Shown: positions 1 through 9,147, counted from the stretch's first letter. The stretch is DNA of 56,284 bases from Pelagibius litoralis (GCF_011683915.1 NZ_JAAQPH010000029.1:1-56284); one strand, 5' to 3'. Notes: a model not told the origin generated them from the sequence alone. A program made the numbers and translations.

Positions 1-196
1 CTGGGCCTTCACCCTCACCGCCACCGCCTGCAATCTTGTGCGAATACCAAAGCTCCTGGCCCAAACATGAGACCAACGCTCCACCAAAGCGCCGATCACC
101 CGGGATAGACCAGCACCCAAAACCACCCTCATAGGGGGCTGACCTCAAACCAAGGCCCAAAACCCTATACGTCAGACTTTTTCAGCAGCCTGCTAG
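1..196 (+). mobile_element. 3' end of an insertion sequence (IS5/IS1182-like)
   Basis: The window opens inside an insertion sequence. The last codons of a DDE-type transposase end at 70. About 110 bases of non-coding tail follow, and then the terminus TTTTTCAGCAGCCTGCTAG at 178-196. The same terminus, differing by one base, bounds the small element at 35696-35872, which supports this being the true IS end. The final CTAG (193-196) contains the TAG stop codon of the minus-strand glucosaminidase gene, so the element abuts that gene exactly. Family assignment rests only on the short transposase tail and is tentative. Confidence 0.7.
2..70 (+). CDS. transposase C-terminus (partial)
   Basis: Only the last 22 codons are inside the window, ending in TGA at 68-70. 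The tail reads WAFTLTATACNLVRIPKLLA followed by QT. This hydrophobic tail with an N-L-V/I-R-x-P-K-L-L core is, from memory, typical of the C-terminus of IS5/IS1182-type DDE transposases in alphaproteobacteria. The catalytic residues lie outside the window, so activity cannot be judged. Confidence 0.65.
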   Translation, partial: WAFTLTATACNLVRIPKLLAQT

Positions 197-1197
197 GTGC
201 CCGCGAGCTGATCCAGGCGAAGCCCGTCCAAAGTCAGAAGATCGTTGCTTCTGATCAGCGCGCGCAGCGCCGCGACATAGTCGGCGCCTTCTTCGGAATA
301 GCTGGTGAGACTGTCCGCCAGCTCCAAAGGAGAGGCGGCAACCCCGAGGGCGCGGGCGCGGGCACGGCGCTCCCGCAGGTCCTTGTAGGCCCGGTGGCTG
401 TTCAGGTTGTGCAGATAGGTGCGCACGCTGCTCATCAGGTCCGGAAAGGCGCGAACCCGGAAATCATCACGCTCCGCATCCCTGGGCACCAGCCCGGGAC
501 CGCTTTCTCCCCACACCCGTTGACCGAACAACGCATTGGCGTTGCGGGCGAAGCGCGACCGCCCCCAGCCGCTCTCCTGCGCCGCCTGGGCAAGCGCCAG
601 GCTGGGCGGCACCAGGTCGATGCGGCTGAGAATATCGGCATCATCAACGGGATCCGCCCCGTACCAGTCCGCGACCTGATCCAGCCAGAGAGCATCGGTG
701 GCACCGAGCCGACCGGCGGCGCGGGCATCCAGCGCCGCCATCACCTTGCCGCGAATGCGGGCGATTTCCACGTTGCCCTGCAGGATCAACGGCAGAAGGC
801 TGCGCAGGAACAGCGCTTTGCGAAGCTCACCGTCGGCAACCTGGTCGAGGTCGCGCGGCAGACGCGCAATCGCCAGGCGCGGCACGGCGGCGCCGTCCTG
901 CAGCTTGGCCAGGGTATAGCCGCGCTCGTCAAAGAGGGCCGAAAGGGCAGCCGCATCCCGGGGTGTCACGTGGCGCAGGGCAGGGCCCTCCGCCAACAGG
1001 CCGAGTTCCTGCCAGGCCGAACGCGGCAAAGGCTCCGCGCCCTGCCACAGCCCGAGCAACAGGCAAAAACCAAAGACGATGGAAAGAAAGGCCGCACGCC
1101 CGGCGAGGCTGCGGTTGGTACGATGGAAGAAATGCATAACCCGGGGACGCCATTCGCCCACCAGATCCAAGACCAGGTTTGATACCTGTGCCACCAT
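193..1197 (-). CDS. Bax-like glucosaminidase-domain protein
   Basis: A 334-residue protein with an N-terminal membrane segment (about residues 34-52, AAFLSIVFGFCLLLGLW) and a C-terminal glucosaminidase domain (about residues 200-320). The domain carries the GH73/Bax signature QAAQESGWGRSRFARNANAL, where the Glu in QES is the expected catalytic acid, followed by the typical FGQ and the FPDLMSSVRTYLHNLNSH stretch. Such proteins cleave glycan bonds in peptidoglycan and are anchored with the catalytic part in the periplasm. A second Met at residue 21 is an alternative start. It is the last gene of the minus-strand run that begins with glnD, but a 186-base gap from nfuA suggests its own promoter. 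Its TAG stop is part of the CTAG at the IS end. Confidence 0.8.
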   Translation of the reverse strand: MVAQVSNLVLDLVGEWRPRVMHFFHRTNRSLAGRAAFLSIVFGFCLLLGLWQGAEPLPRSAWQELGLLAEGPALRHVTPRDAAALSALFDERGYTLAKLQDGAAVPRLAIARLPRDLDQVADGELRKALFLRSLLPLILQGNVEIARIRGKVMAALDARAAGRLGATDALWLDQVADWYGADPVDDADILSRIDLVPPSLALAQAAQESGWGRSRFARNANALFGQRVWGESGPGLVPRDAERDDFRVRAFPDLMSSVRTYLHNLNSHRAYKDLRERRARARALGVAASPLELADSLTSYSEEGADYVAALRALIRSNDLLTLDGLRLDQLAGT

Positions 1198-1383
1198 TGC
1201 CTCAAAGCCTCCCGATAGAGTGCAAAGCAGCCCCGACGGAAAGAAAGATAACCAGCCTTCACGAAGAATTCGTTATCGACGCGACCAACGCAGCGGCAAC
1301 AGAAAAGACCGGCCGATCAACAACGAACCAACGAACAATGCAATGAAGGAAGCGGGTTGGAGAACCTGCCTAAACGGCCGCGG

Positions 1384-1944
1384 CTAAACGACCGGGCGCA
1401 CTTCCACGACCTCTGGGATGTAATGCCGCAGCATATTTTCAATTCCCATCTTCAAGGTCGCGGTGGAGCTGGGACAGCCGGCGCAGGCGCCCTGCATGTG
1501 CAGATAGACAACACCCTTTTCGAAACCGCGGAATACGATATCGCCGCCGTCCTGGGCCACCGCCGGACGCACGCGGGTATCCAGCAGTTCCTTGATCTGG
1601 CCTACAAGCTCGTCGTCTTCGGCATCGCCGCTGTGCCCCTCGTCGCCGTCGCCGGCATCGGGATTCAAGACCGGCCGGCCGGCTGTGAAGTGCTCCATGA
1701 TGACACCCAGGATGGCCGGCTTCAGCAGGTACCACTCACGGTCGTCTTCCTTGGTGACGGAGACGAAGTCGGTCCCGAAGAACGCGCCGACCACACCCTC
1801 GACGGCGAACAGGCGCTCTGCCAGCGGCGAGCGGCCGGCGGAGGCCGCGTCCGGGAAGTTCGCGGTGCCGCTTTCCAGTACCGTGCGGCCCGGCAGGAAC
1901 TTCAGGGTTGCCGGGTTCGGCGTCTGTTCGGTCTGAATGAACAT
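1384..1944 (-). CDS. nfuA: NfuA-like Fe-S scaffold protein
   Basis: A 186-residue Fe-S carrier. The N-terminal Nfu_N domain starts MFIQTEQTPNPATLKFLPG, and the C-terminal NifU domain holds the cluster-binding motif CAGC within MQGACAGCPSSTATLK. A linker rich in Asp, Glu and Gly (about residues 97-112) separates the two. The protein receives a 4Fe-4S cluster and passes it to client enzymes in the cytosol. The start at 1944 is chosen over an in-frame ATG 17 codons upstream because AAGGAG lies just before it and the family begins with MFIQ. It follows the usp gene in the glnD-murJ-trpS-usp-nfuA order. Confidence 0.93.
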   Translation of the reverse strand: MFIQTEQTPNPATLKFLPGRTVLESGTANFPDAASAGRSPLAERLFAVEGVVGAFFGTDFVSVTKEDDREWYLLKPAILGVIMEHFTAGRPVLNPDAGDGDEGHSGDAEDDELVGQIKELLDTRVRPAVAQDGGDIVFRGFEKGVVYLHMQGACAGCPSSTATLKMGIENMLRHYIPEVVEVRPVV

Positions 1945-2122
1945 CGGATATCGCTCCTTGATCTTTGACCTGCCTCCGGGCTCAGCCCAGGGCAACGGTT
2001 CCGCGGGAGTCAGGCTCCCCTGTCTGCTGACAATGTGGGCCGCAAAGTCCGAGGCTTCAAGCGCAATCCACCAAATATGACCAAATTAATCATGATTGGC
2101 CGAAAGGCACGAATTCCTGACT

Positions 2123-2611
2123 TCAGGTGACGGCGTCGATTTCCTCGAAGGTCATCGAATCAGGAACCACGGTCACCGGGATATGCAGGCGCCCCAGGAA
2201 CTTGCCGGTCATGGCCGAGACCAAGGGGCCCGGCCCGCGCTTGTTGGTGGCAGCCCCCAGAACCAGGATCGAAATATTGGGCTCCTCATCCAGCAGGGCC
2301 AGCAGCTGGTCGCGGCGGTCGCCCTCGCGCACATAGAGGATCGGCAGGGAACCGCAGAGGTCGCTGGCCTCCGCCGCCAGGCGCTGGAGAACCTGTTCGG
2401 CCTCGGTACGGGCCTCCTCACGCATGATGTCGCCGACCGACATCCAGTGCTGGAACTCCGACGGCTCCACCACATAGAGCATGGCGACCTTGCCGCCGGT
2501 GCTGCGCGCCCGAAGCGCGGCAAAGCGCAGCGCGACGCGCATCTCCTCAGTTTCGTCGACGACAACCAGAAAGACGCGGGGGTTGCTTGCCGTCTCTTGG
2601 GCTTCTGCCAT
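2123..2611 (-). CDS. universal stress protein (UspA family)
   Basis: A 162-residue single-domain Usp protein. The alpha/beta fold starts at PRVFLVVVDETEEMRVALRF. The nucleotide-binding pattern G-x2-G-x9-G-S/T is present in a variant form at LVLGAATNKRGPGPLVSAMT. It ends with HIPVTVVPD, typical of Usp C-termini. Members bind ATP and accumulate under stress; the client is unknown. The start MAEAQETAS is preferred over an upstream in-frame start because GAGGAAA precedes it at a suitable distance. It lies between trpS and nfuA, as in many Rhodospirillales genomes. Confidence 0.88.
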   Translation of the reverse strand: MAEAQETASNPRVFLVVVDETEEMRVALRFAALRARSTGGKVAMLYVVEPSEFQHWMSVGDIMREEARTEAEQVLQRLAAEASDLCGSLPILYVREGDRRDQLLALLDEEPNISILVLGAATNKRGPGPLVSAMTGKFLGRLHIPVTVVPDSMTFEEIDAVT

Positions 2612-2699
2612 GCCGGTTTCCTCGTGGTCCCTATCCAGCGAAAGACCTTGTTGCACGGAATCCTGCCACTACCGGGCTTGGCCGTGCAATCACCTCGTT

Positions 2700-2721
2700 T
2701 TCCCCCCTTTCAGAGGGGGAA
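2700..2721 (-). terminator. hairpin downstream of trpS
   Basis: Seven-base arms (TTCCCCC at 2700-2706 and GGGGGAA at 2715-2721) form a G/C-rich hairpin just beyond the trpS stop codon. A short A/T tract lies on either side but there is no long U-run, so it may be a weak intrinsic terminator or an RNA-stabilising end between trpS and usp. Confidence 0.4.
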
Positions 2722-2735
2722 TTGCCGGAAAAGGT

Positions 2736-3764
2736 CTAGGGGCGCAGGAATCCTACGATATCGTAGACTTCCGCAAGAATGGGGTCGGCGAGGGCGCGGG
2801 CCCGTTCAGCCCCGTCGCGCAGGACCGAATCGACATGAGAGGGGTCTTCGACCATACGCTTCATCTCCGCGCCCATGGGCCCGAGGGCGGCAACCGCGAC
2901 ATCGGTCATTTCCTTCTTGAAGTCGGCGAAGCCCTTGCCTTCGAAGGCGCCGACCGTGTCGGCCAGGGTCTGCCCGCTGAGCGCGGCGAAGATGGTCAGC
3001 AGGTTCGCCGCTTCCGGCCGGGATTGGCGGAATTCAGCCGTGAACTGACCGTCGGGGCCGATGACCGAGGGGTCGGGCAGCAGCTCGGCATCGCTGGTGG
3101 CGCGGCGAACCTTCTTTGCCACGGCGTCGGCGTCGTCGGTCATGTTGATACGCGCCGCGTCCGAGGGGTCGGAGCTGCTCATCTTCTTGGTGCCGTCGCG
3201 CAGCGACATGACCCGGGGCGCCGCCCCCTGGATCAACGGCTCGACGATGGGAAAATACTCAACGCCGAAGTCGTTGTTGAACTTCTGGGCGATGTCGCGG
3301 GTCAGCTCCAGATGCTGCTTCTGATCCTCACCCACCGGCACGTGGGTGCCCTTGTAGACCAGGATGTCGGCGGCCATCAGGTTGGGATAGACGTAGAGCC
3401 CGGAGGACGCTTTCTCGCGGTTCTTTCCGGCCTTGTCCTTGAACTGGGTCATGCGGTTCAGCCAGCCGAGCCGGGTGACGCAGTTGAACACCCAGGCCAG
3501 CTCGGCATGGGCGGCGACCTGCGACTGGTTGAAGATAATCGACTTCTTCGGATCGATCCCCGCCGCCAAGTAGCCGGCCGTCACTTCGCGCGTGCGCTGA
3601 CGCAGCTCCGCCGGGTCCTGCCAGACCGTGATGGCATGCAGATCGACGACGCAGTAAATGCAGTCGTTGTCGGCCTGCAGATCGACAAAACGGCGGATCG
3701 CGCCGAGATAGTTGCCGAGATGGAGGTCGCCGGAGGGTTGGACGCCCGAAAAGATACGTTTCAT
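2736..3764 (-). CDS. trpS: tryptophanyl-tRNA synthetase
   Basis: A 342-residue class I aminoacyl-tRNA synthetase that charges tRNA-Trp using tryptophan and ATP. The N-terminus [19 protein letters not shown] contains the HIGH-equivalent HLGN. The KMSKS loop appears as [10 protein letters not shown] at about residues 193-203, with Ser in place of the second Lys. The tryptophan-pocket motif [14 protein letters not shown] is complete. Length matches the bacterial family. It lies 66 bases downstream of murJ on the same strand, and the two are probably co-transcribed. Confidence 0.96.
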   Translation of the reverse strand: MKRIFSGVQPSGDLHLGNYLGAIRRFVDLQADNDCIYCVVDLHAITVWQDPAELRQRTREVTAGYLAAGIDPKKSIIFNQSQVAAHAELAWVFNCVTRLGWLNRMTQFKDKAGKNREKASSGLYVYPNLMAADILVYKGTHVPVGEDQKQHLELTRDIAQKFNNDFGVEYFPIVEPLIQGAAPRVMSLRDGTKKMSSSDPSDAARINMTDDADAVAKKVRRATSDAELLPDPSVIGPDGQFTAEFRQSRPEAANLLTIFAALSGQTLADTVGAFEGKGFADFKKEMTDVAVAALGPMGAEMKRMVEDPSHVDSVLRDGAERARALADPILAEVYDIVGFLRP

Positions 3765-3830
3765 CGTTTTTTGGCCAGCTGGGAAGGGCTTTCAGGTGAG
3801 GCGGGTTTATCGCTGGCCCGCTGCCGGGGG

Positions 3831-5405
3831 TCAAGGCTCCTGCGGTCCCGTCCCCGTGGTGGAGCCGCGGCGGCGCAGCGCGGCCAGCAACTCGCTGCGA
3901 GAGACGGCACCCAACGCAAAGGCGGCCACGCCATAGACGGCCAGCCCCGCGGCGACCAGAACGACCAGCGCGGCAACCCGATCCAGGAACGTATCGCCCA
4001 GCCAGGAACCGAGCCCGATCTGCAGCCCCCACAGCAGCAGCGCCATGACCACCGAAGCCGCGAGAATACGGGGCAGACGCTGGCGAAAGCGCAGATCCAG
4101 CATCCAGAAACCGCGGCGGCGCAGCGCGACGATCAGCAGCACGGTGTTGATCCAGGCCGCCAGTGACGTCGCCAGAGCGATCCCTACATGGCCCATCTGC
4201 AGGAACAGCAGCAGGCTGAGGGCGATGTTGGCGACCACCGAAACCACGGAGAAGCGGAACGGCGTCACCGTGTCCTCACGCGCATAAAACGCCGGCTGCA
4301 GGATCTTCACCAGCACATAGGCGGGCAGGCCGCCGGCAAAAGCCCCCAGGGCGGCAGCGGTCGCGCGCGCGTCGTCACGGCCGAAGGCGCCGTGCTCGAA
4401 AAGCCCACCGACGATGGCGCCGGGCATGACCAGCAGCGCCAGAGTCGCCGGCAACGTCAGCAGCAGGGCGAACTCCAGGCCGCGGTTGAGGCTGTGCATC
4501 GCCGCCTCGTCGGCGCCGCTGCGCAGTTTGCGCGCCATGTCCGGCAGCAGCACGATGCCGATGGCGATCCCGATCAGCCCGAGGGGCAGCTGATAGACCC
4601 GGTCGGCGTAGTAGAGATAGGAAAAGGCGCCTTCCTGCCAGCTGGCGATGGAGGAGCCGACGAAGATGTTGATCTGCAAGGCGCCGGCCGAGAGAACGCC
4701 AGGCACCAGCAGGACCAACAGACGGCGCACGCCGGGCGTCAGGCGCGGGCGCGGCAGCCTGAGCGGCATGCCGGCACGTGCCGCGGCGACCACCAGAAAG
4801 ATCATCTGGGCGGCGCCGGAGAGACAGACCGTCCAGGCCATCAGATAGCCCGGCGCCCCGGTGAAGGGCAGCACCAGGGTCAGGGCCGCGATGAAGAGGA
4901 TGTTCAGCAGGATCGGCGCCGCCGCCGCCGCGGCAAAGCGGTAGAGGGAGTTCAGCACCCCGCTGATCAGCGCCACCACCGCCATGAAAAGAAGGTAGGG
5001 AAAGGTGATCCGCGAGAGCTCCACCGCCAGGGCCAGCTTTTCCGGATCCTGGGAAAAGCCGGAGCCGATCAGGTAGATGAACCAGGGCATCCCGGCCATC
5101 GCCGCGGCGCAGATGACCAGCAGGCCGGTGACCAGGATTGAAAGTGCCTGTTCGGCGAAGCGCCGGGCGGCGGCCTCGCCCTCCTGCTCCAGGCGCCGGG
5201 CGAAAAGCGGCACAAAGGCGGCATTGAAGGCGCCTTCGGCGAACAGCCGGCGAAACAGGTTGGGCAGGCGAAAGGCGGCAAAGAAAGCATCCGCCACCGG
5301 GCTGGCGCCGACCACGTTGGCGATCAGAATGTCGCGGACGAAACCCAGCACCCGGCTGATGCCGGTGTAGCCGCCGACCGTTGCGATTGAGCGAAGCAAA
5401 GACAT
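3831..5405 (-). CDS. murJ: lipid II flippase MurJ
   Basis: A 524-residue polytopic inner-membrane protein of the MOP superfamily that moves lipid II across the membrane for peptidoglycan synthesis. The start MSLLRSIATVGGYTGISRVL and the following GFVRDILIA are hallmark N-terminal motifs, and NLFRRLFAEGAFNAAFVP is the conserved TM2 region. About fourteen hydrophobic segments follow, matching the family. GAGAG lies before the start codon. It sits between glnD and trpS on the same strand, a conserved alphaproteobacterial order. The C-terminus (SELLAALRRRGSTTGTGPQEP) is short and polar. Confidence 0.95.
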   Translation of the reverse strand: MSLLRSIATVGGYTGISRVLGFVRDILIANVVGASPVADAFFAAFRLPNLFRRLFAEGAFNAAFVPLFARRLEQEGEAAARRFAEQALSILVTGLLVICAAAMAGMPWFIYLIGSGFSQDPEKLALAVELSRITFPYLLFMAVVALISGVLNSLYRFAAAAAAPILLNILFIAALTLVLPFTGAPGYLMAWTVCLSGAAQMIFLVVAAARAGMPLRLPRPRLTPGVRRLLVLLVPGVLSAGALQINIFVGSSIASWQEGAFSYLYYADRVYQLPLGLIGIAIGIVLLPDMARKLRSGADEAAMHSLNRGLEFALLLTLPATLALLVMPGAIVGGLFEHGAFGRDDARATAAALGAFAGGLPAYVLVKILQPAFYAREDTVTPFRFSVVSVVANIALSLLLFLQMGHVGIALATSLAAWINTVLLIVALRRRGFWMLDLRFRQRLPRILAASVVMALLLWGLQIGLGSWLGDTFLDRVAALVVLVAAGLAVYGVAAFALGAVSRSELLAALRRRGSTTGTGPQEP

Positions 5406-5479
5406 GCCCGACTCTCTCTAAAGAAATGTGGCTGAGATAGAAAGGCGTTAAGAACCGGACCGTCCGCGGCTGCGGTCCG

Positions 5480-8416
5480 TCACCGGGAGCCCCGGACCGG
5501 CTTCGGCCCCGTCTTTGCCAACTTCGGCCCGTCCTTGGGAACAACCTTGGCAAGGCTGCGGCTCTGTGGTTTTGCAGGGCTTTTTGCCGTAACGGCCTTC
5601 GCCGCCTTCTTGGCCGGGATGCAGTCGCCATCTTCGAGGGCGGCCAGGAGCTTCTTCTCGATGTTTTCCAGTCTGACCTTGTTGTCGATCTTGCCGCCCA
5701 GGGCGTCCTGAACATAAAAAACATCGACCGCCCGCTCGCCGAAGGTGGCGATGCGGGCCGCCTTGACGATCAGGTTGAGCTTGGTCAGCGCCTGGGTCAC
5801 CTGGTAGAGCAGCCCCGGACGGTCGCGGCCGTTGACCTCAATGACCGTGTGATTGCGGCTCGCCTTGTTGTCGACCAGCACCTGCGGCGAAACCTTGAAG
5901 ACCCGCAGGCGGCTGGGGATCGGCGACTTCTGCGCTTCCAGTTCCTGCAGGGGTCGCAACCGCCCCGCCAGGCATTGTTCGATCGCGGCGGAGAGGCGGG
6001 CCAGCTTGCCGGGCTGATCGAAGGGCCCGCCGTTGGCGCCTTCGACAAAGAAGGAATCCAGCGCCATGCCGTTTCTCAGGGTAAAGATCCGCGCCGCGGT
6101 GATCGAGGCGCCGGCCACCGCCATGGCCCCGGCGATGCGGCTGAAGAGGCCCGGATGGTCGGCGGCATAGATGGTGACCTCTGTGGCTTCGCGATAGCGG
6201 TCGACCCGGGTGTCGATGGTCAAAGGCGCCGCATTGTTCTCCGCCTCGCGAACCAGACGCGCGTGGCGCAGATGGATTTCGACGTCCAGGCCGCTCCAGT
6301 AAGCGGGATAGCCACGGCGCAGGTGGGCGGCGATGTCCTTCGTGCTCCAGCCGCTTTCCTGAAGTTTTTCCTTCAAGATGTCTTTGGCGCCCTTGACCCG
6401 GGCATCGCGGCTCTGCGCCGCAAGACCGCCGGAAAGCAGTGCCTCGGTGCGCCAGTAGAGATCGCGCAGCAGCGCCGCCTTCCAGGCGTTCCAGACGCCG
6501 GGGCCGACGGCGCGGATATCCGCCACGGTCAGGACCAGCAGCAGGCGCAGGCGTTCGGGAGACTGCACCAGGTCGGCAAAATCCTGCAGCGTCTTGGGAT
6601 CGTCGATGTCGCGTTTGAAGGCGGTGTCGCTCATCGCCAGGTGGTGCAGCACCAGCCAGGCAACCGTCTCGGTCTGTCCCGCGCTCAGGCCGAAGCGCGG
6701 GCAGACCTTGGAAGCCACCTTGGCGCCGAGGAGGGAATGGTCGCCCTGCCGCCCCTTGGCGATGTCATGCAGCAGCACCGCCATATAGAGCACCCGCCGT
6801 GACAGCACCTTGTGCACCACTTCGCTGGCGATCGGTGCCTCATTGGCCAGGCTGCCCTGTTCGATGGCATGCAGGATGCCGATGGCGAAGATCGTGTGCT
6901 CGTCCACCGTGTAGTGGTGGTACATGTTGTACTGCATCTGGGCGACGACCCGGCCGAAGTCCGGCAGGAAGCGGCCGAAGACGCCGGCCTCGTTCAGCCG
7001 CCGCAGGGTGGTTTCCGGATCGTGCTTTGAGGCGAGCATCTCCATGAACAACTCGTTGGCCGCCGGGTCTTCGCGCAACGCCTTGTTCACCCGCTTCAGG
7101 TTCTGGGTGATCCAGCGCAGCGCCTGCGGGTGGATATCCAGTTCATGCTTCTGCGCGACCCGGAAGATGCGCAGCATCTCAATCGGCTTCTCGGCGAAAA
7201 CCTCGCCCGAGGTCACGGTCAGGCGGTCGCGCTCCAGGCCGAAGCCGTCGATCTTGCGGCGGCGGCGCAGGCTGGGCAGGCGAAAGCGCGAACGCCGGTC
7301 GTGCTCGGCCTCAATGGCGGCGCAGAAGATCCGCGTCAGATCGCCCACTTCCTTGGCCACCAGGAAGTAGCGCTTCATGAAGCGCTCGACATCCATCAGG
7401 CCGGCATGGGCGGTGAAGCCCATCAGGGGCGCCAGATCCTTCTGCATATCGAAGGTCAGCCGCTCGTCGGCCCGGGCCGCGCGGTAGTGCATGTGACAGC
7501 GCAGGGTCCAGAGGAAGTTCTGCGCCTTTTCGAAGCGGCGCACCTCGGCCCCGGTGAAGACCTTGCGCTCCACCAGCTTGGCGATGTCGTCGACATTGTA
7601 GAGAAACTTTGCGATCCAGAAGAGGGTGTGGAGATCGCGCAGACCGCCCTTGCCCTCCTTGATGTTCGGCTCCAGCGAATAGCGCGATCCGCCGAAGCGC
7701 TTGTGGCGGGTGGCGCGCTCGGTCAGCTTGGCTTCGATGAACCTGGCCCCGCCGCCGGCCTGCACGTCTTTCGCAAAACGCTGGCGCAACTCACGAAACA
7801 GGTCCTGGTCGCCCCACAGCCAGCGCGCCTCCAGCAGCGCGGTGCAGATGGTCGTATCGGCCTTGGCGAGGCGCAGGCACTCGGCCACCGAACGGGTCGC
7901 ATGGCCCACCTTGAAGCCGAGATCCCAGAGGAAATAGAGAACCTCCTCCACCACCTGCTCGCTGCGCGGCGTGAGTTTGTAAGGCAGCAGGAAAAGCAGA
8001 TCGATGTCCGACTGCGGCGCCAGCTCGCCGCGGCCATAACCGCCGACGGCAACCAGGCAGAGACGCTCGCCGGTCGAGGGGTTGGCCAGGGGATAGAGCC
8101 GCTGACCGACGTGGTCGTAGATCACCCGCATAAGCTGATCGACCAGGTAGGATTCGGCGCGCACCGTCGCGGTGCCGGAGGCACCTTCGTCGAAACGCCG
8201 GCGGACCTCCGCCCGTCCGTCGCTGAGCGCGCCCTTCAAAAGCGCCAGAACACTGCTGCGCTGCTCCGGGCCGGCCGGCTGGCGTTCGGCAATTTCCGCC
8301 AGCGCGACAAGCAGGCGCCGCCGACTGAGGATCGACCGGCGATCCTCGATCACGGCCTCCGCTTCTGGCGTGAAACCGCTGTCTTCCGGCGGGGTTATAT
8401 CTAGGCTGGCTGGCAT
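5480..8416 (-). CDS. glnD: bifunctional PII uridylyltransferase/uridylyl-removing enzyme
   Basis: A 978-residue nitrogen sensor that uridylylates PII proteins when glutamine is low and removes UMP when glutamine is high. In order: a nucleotidyltransferase domain with GGYGRGELAPQSDIDLLFLL (catalytic Gly-Gly and Asp-x-Asp), a PII-uridylyltransferase helical region, an HD domain with LLHDIAKGRQGDHS, and two C-terminal ACT domains that sense glutamine. The ATG at 8416 is chosen over an upstream TTG because GAAGGA lies four bases before it. The last roughly 45 residues form a Lys/Ala/Pro-rich basic tail after the second ACT domain, which is longer than usual. Confidence 0.96.
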   Translation of the reverse strand: MPASLDITPPEDSGFTPEAEAVIEDRRSILSRRRLLVALAEIAERQPAGPEQRSSVLALLKGALSDGRAEVRRRFDEGASGTATVRAESYLVDQLMRVIYDHVGQRLYPLANPSTGERLCLVAVGGYGRGELAPQSDIDLLFLLPYKLTPRSEQVVEEVLYFLWDLGFKVGHATRSVAECLRLAKADTTICTALLEARWLWGDQDLFRELRQRFAKDVQAGGGARFIEAKLTERATRHKRFGGSRYSLEPNIKEGKGGLRDLHTLFWIAKFLYNVDDIAKLVERKVFTGAEVRRFEKAQNFLWTLRCHMHYRAARADERLTFDMQKDLAPLMGFTAHAGLMDVERFMKRYFLVAKEVGDLTRIFCAAIEAEHDRRSRFRLPSLRRRRKIDGFGLERDRLTVTSGEVFAEKPIEMLRIFRVAQKHELDIHPQALRWITQNLKRVNKALREDPAANELFMEMLASKHDPETTLRRLNEAGVFGRFLPDFGRVVAQMQYNMYHHYTVDEHTIFAIGILHAIEQGSLANEAPIASEVVHKVLSRRVLYMAVLLHDIAKGRQGDHSLLGAKVASKVCPRFGLSAGQTETVAWLVLHHLAMSDTAFKRDIDDPKTLQDFADLVQSPERLRLLLVLTVADIRAVGPGVWNAWKAALLRDLYWRTEALLSGGLAAQSRDARVKGAKDILKEKLQESGWSTKDIAAHLRRGYPAYWSGLDVEIHLRHARLVREAENNAAPLTIDTRVDRYREATEVTIYAADHPGLFSRIAGAMAVAGASITAARIFTLRNGMALDSFFVEGANGGPFDQPGKLARLSAAIEQCLAGRLRPLQELEAQKSPIPSRLRVFKVSPQVLVDNKASRNHTVIEVNGRDRPGLLYQVTQALTKLNLIVKAARIATFGERAVDVFYVQDALGGKIDNKVRLENIEKKLLAALEDGDCIPAKKAAKAVTAKSPAKPQSRSLAKVVPKDGPKLAKTGPKPVRGSR

Positions 8417-8533
8417 GGTATCCTTCAAATCGGCCCTTGCGGCGGCTTTGTCCAGGCTTCACCAATCCTTGCCGGGCGCCAAGCAGGCCACAATTGCTGG
8501 CGGAAACGCCGCCTTTAGCGCATTTGAGAGACT

Positions 8534-9031
8534 ATGCCACGAATCCTTTGTGCGATGCTAAGAGCTGTTTGCCTGCTGACAATGGTCGCGGCCTGCGCCA
8601 CAGCGGCCGAAACGCCGCTGATGCGCGCCTCGGCAAAGGCCGAGGCAACCAAGCTGCAGCTACGGGTCGACGACATTCCGCCGGGGCGCGAAATCCTGGC
8701 CCTGGTGCTGATCGACCCTCAAGACGGCGAAACGACTGCCCGCAACCGCCAAGTCGTCACCCGCGAACAGGGCAGCGGCGGCGCCTCCGGGCCCGGCATC
8801 GGTGTCGGCGCCACCGGCGGTTCCTCCAGCGGCGTGAAGCCCTTCATTTCCCTGGGCTACATCTTCAGCAGCCGCCAGGACGAACGGCGCAGCCGCTATC
8901 TGACCGCCGAAATACCGCTGGCCGATCCGGAAGCCTACCGGGCGGACTTTCGCGCCTCGCGCATCGAGGTCCGCTACCGCGATATCGAGGGCGGTGACGG
9001 ACTGCTCACCCTGGCGGCGCCCGCCCCCTAG
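8534..9031 (+). CDS. putative lipoprotein of unknown function
   Basis: A 165-residue protein with an N-terminal signal (MPRILCAMLRAVCLLTMVAAC) that ends in a lipobox-like VAAC, so it is probably lipidated and held in the envelope. The mature part has a charged beta-rich N-terminal half, a Gly/Ser-rich linker (about residues 84-103, GSGGASGPGIGVGATGGSSS) and a C-terminal segment rich in Arg and Tyr. I do not recognise a family. It is the only plus-strand gene between glnD and mutS, converges with mutS, and a strong palindrome lies right after it. GAGAG precedes the ATG; an internal ATG at codon 8 is possible. Confidence 0.6.
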   Translation: MPRILCAMLRAVCLLTMVAACATAAETPLMRASAKAEATKLQLRVDDIPPGREILALVLIDPQDGETTARNRQVVTREQGSGGASGPGIGVGATGGSSSGVKPFISLGYIFSSRQDERRSRYLTAEIPLADPEAYRADFRASRIEVRYRDIEGGDGLLTLAAPAP

Positions 9032-9045
9032 ATTCAGTTCGACTG

Positions 9046-9147
9046 ATGTCGAAGCGGTTCCAGCCCGCTCCCCCTCCCGGCCACCCACTAGGATAATCGC
9101 ATTGGGTGGCCGGGAGGGGGAGCGGGCCGGCGCCGAAAAAAGCGAAA
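9046..9147. repeat. GC-rich palindromic repeat, family A copy 1
   Basis: A perfect 25-base inverted repeat: left arm 9063-9087 (starting GCCCGCTCCCCCTCCC) and right arm 9103-9127, with a 15-base loop. Flanking bases (TCGAAGCGGTTCCAG before, CCGGCGCCGAAAA after) are shared with a second copy at 23052-23156. It lies between convergent genes, the lipoprotein (plus) and mutS (minus), and can form an equally strong hairpin in RNA from either side, so it probably acts as a bidirectional transcript end although no U-tract is present. Confidence 0.85.

Noticed and set aside
1198-1383. Possible small gene between glucosaminidase and nfuA
   Set aside because: Short frames here have no ribosome site or conserved pattern; it is most likely promoter and untranslated sequence.
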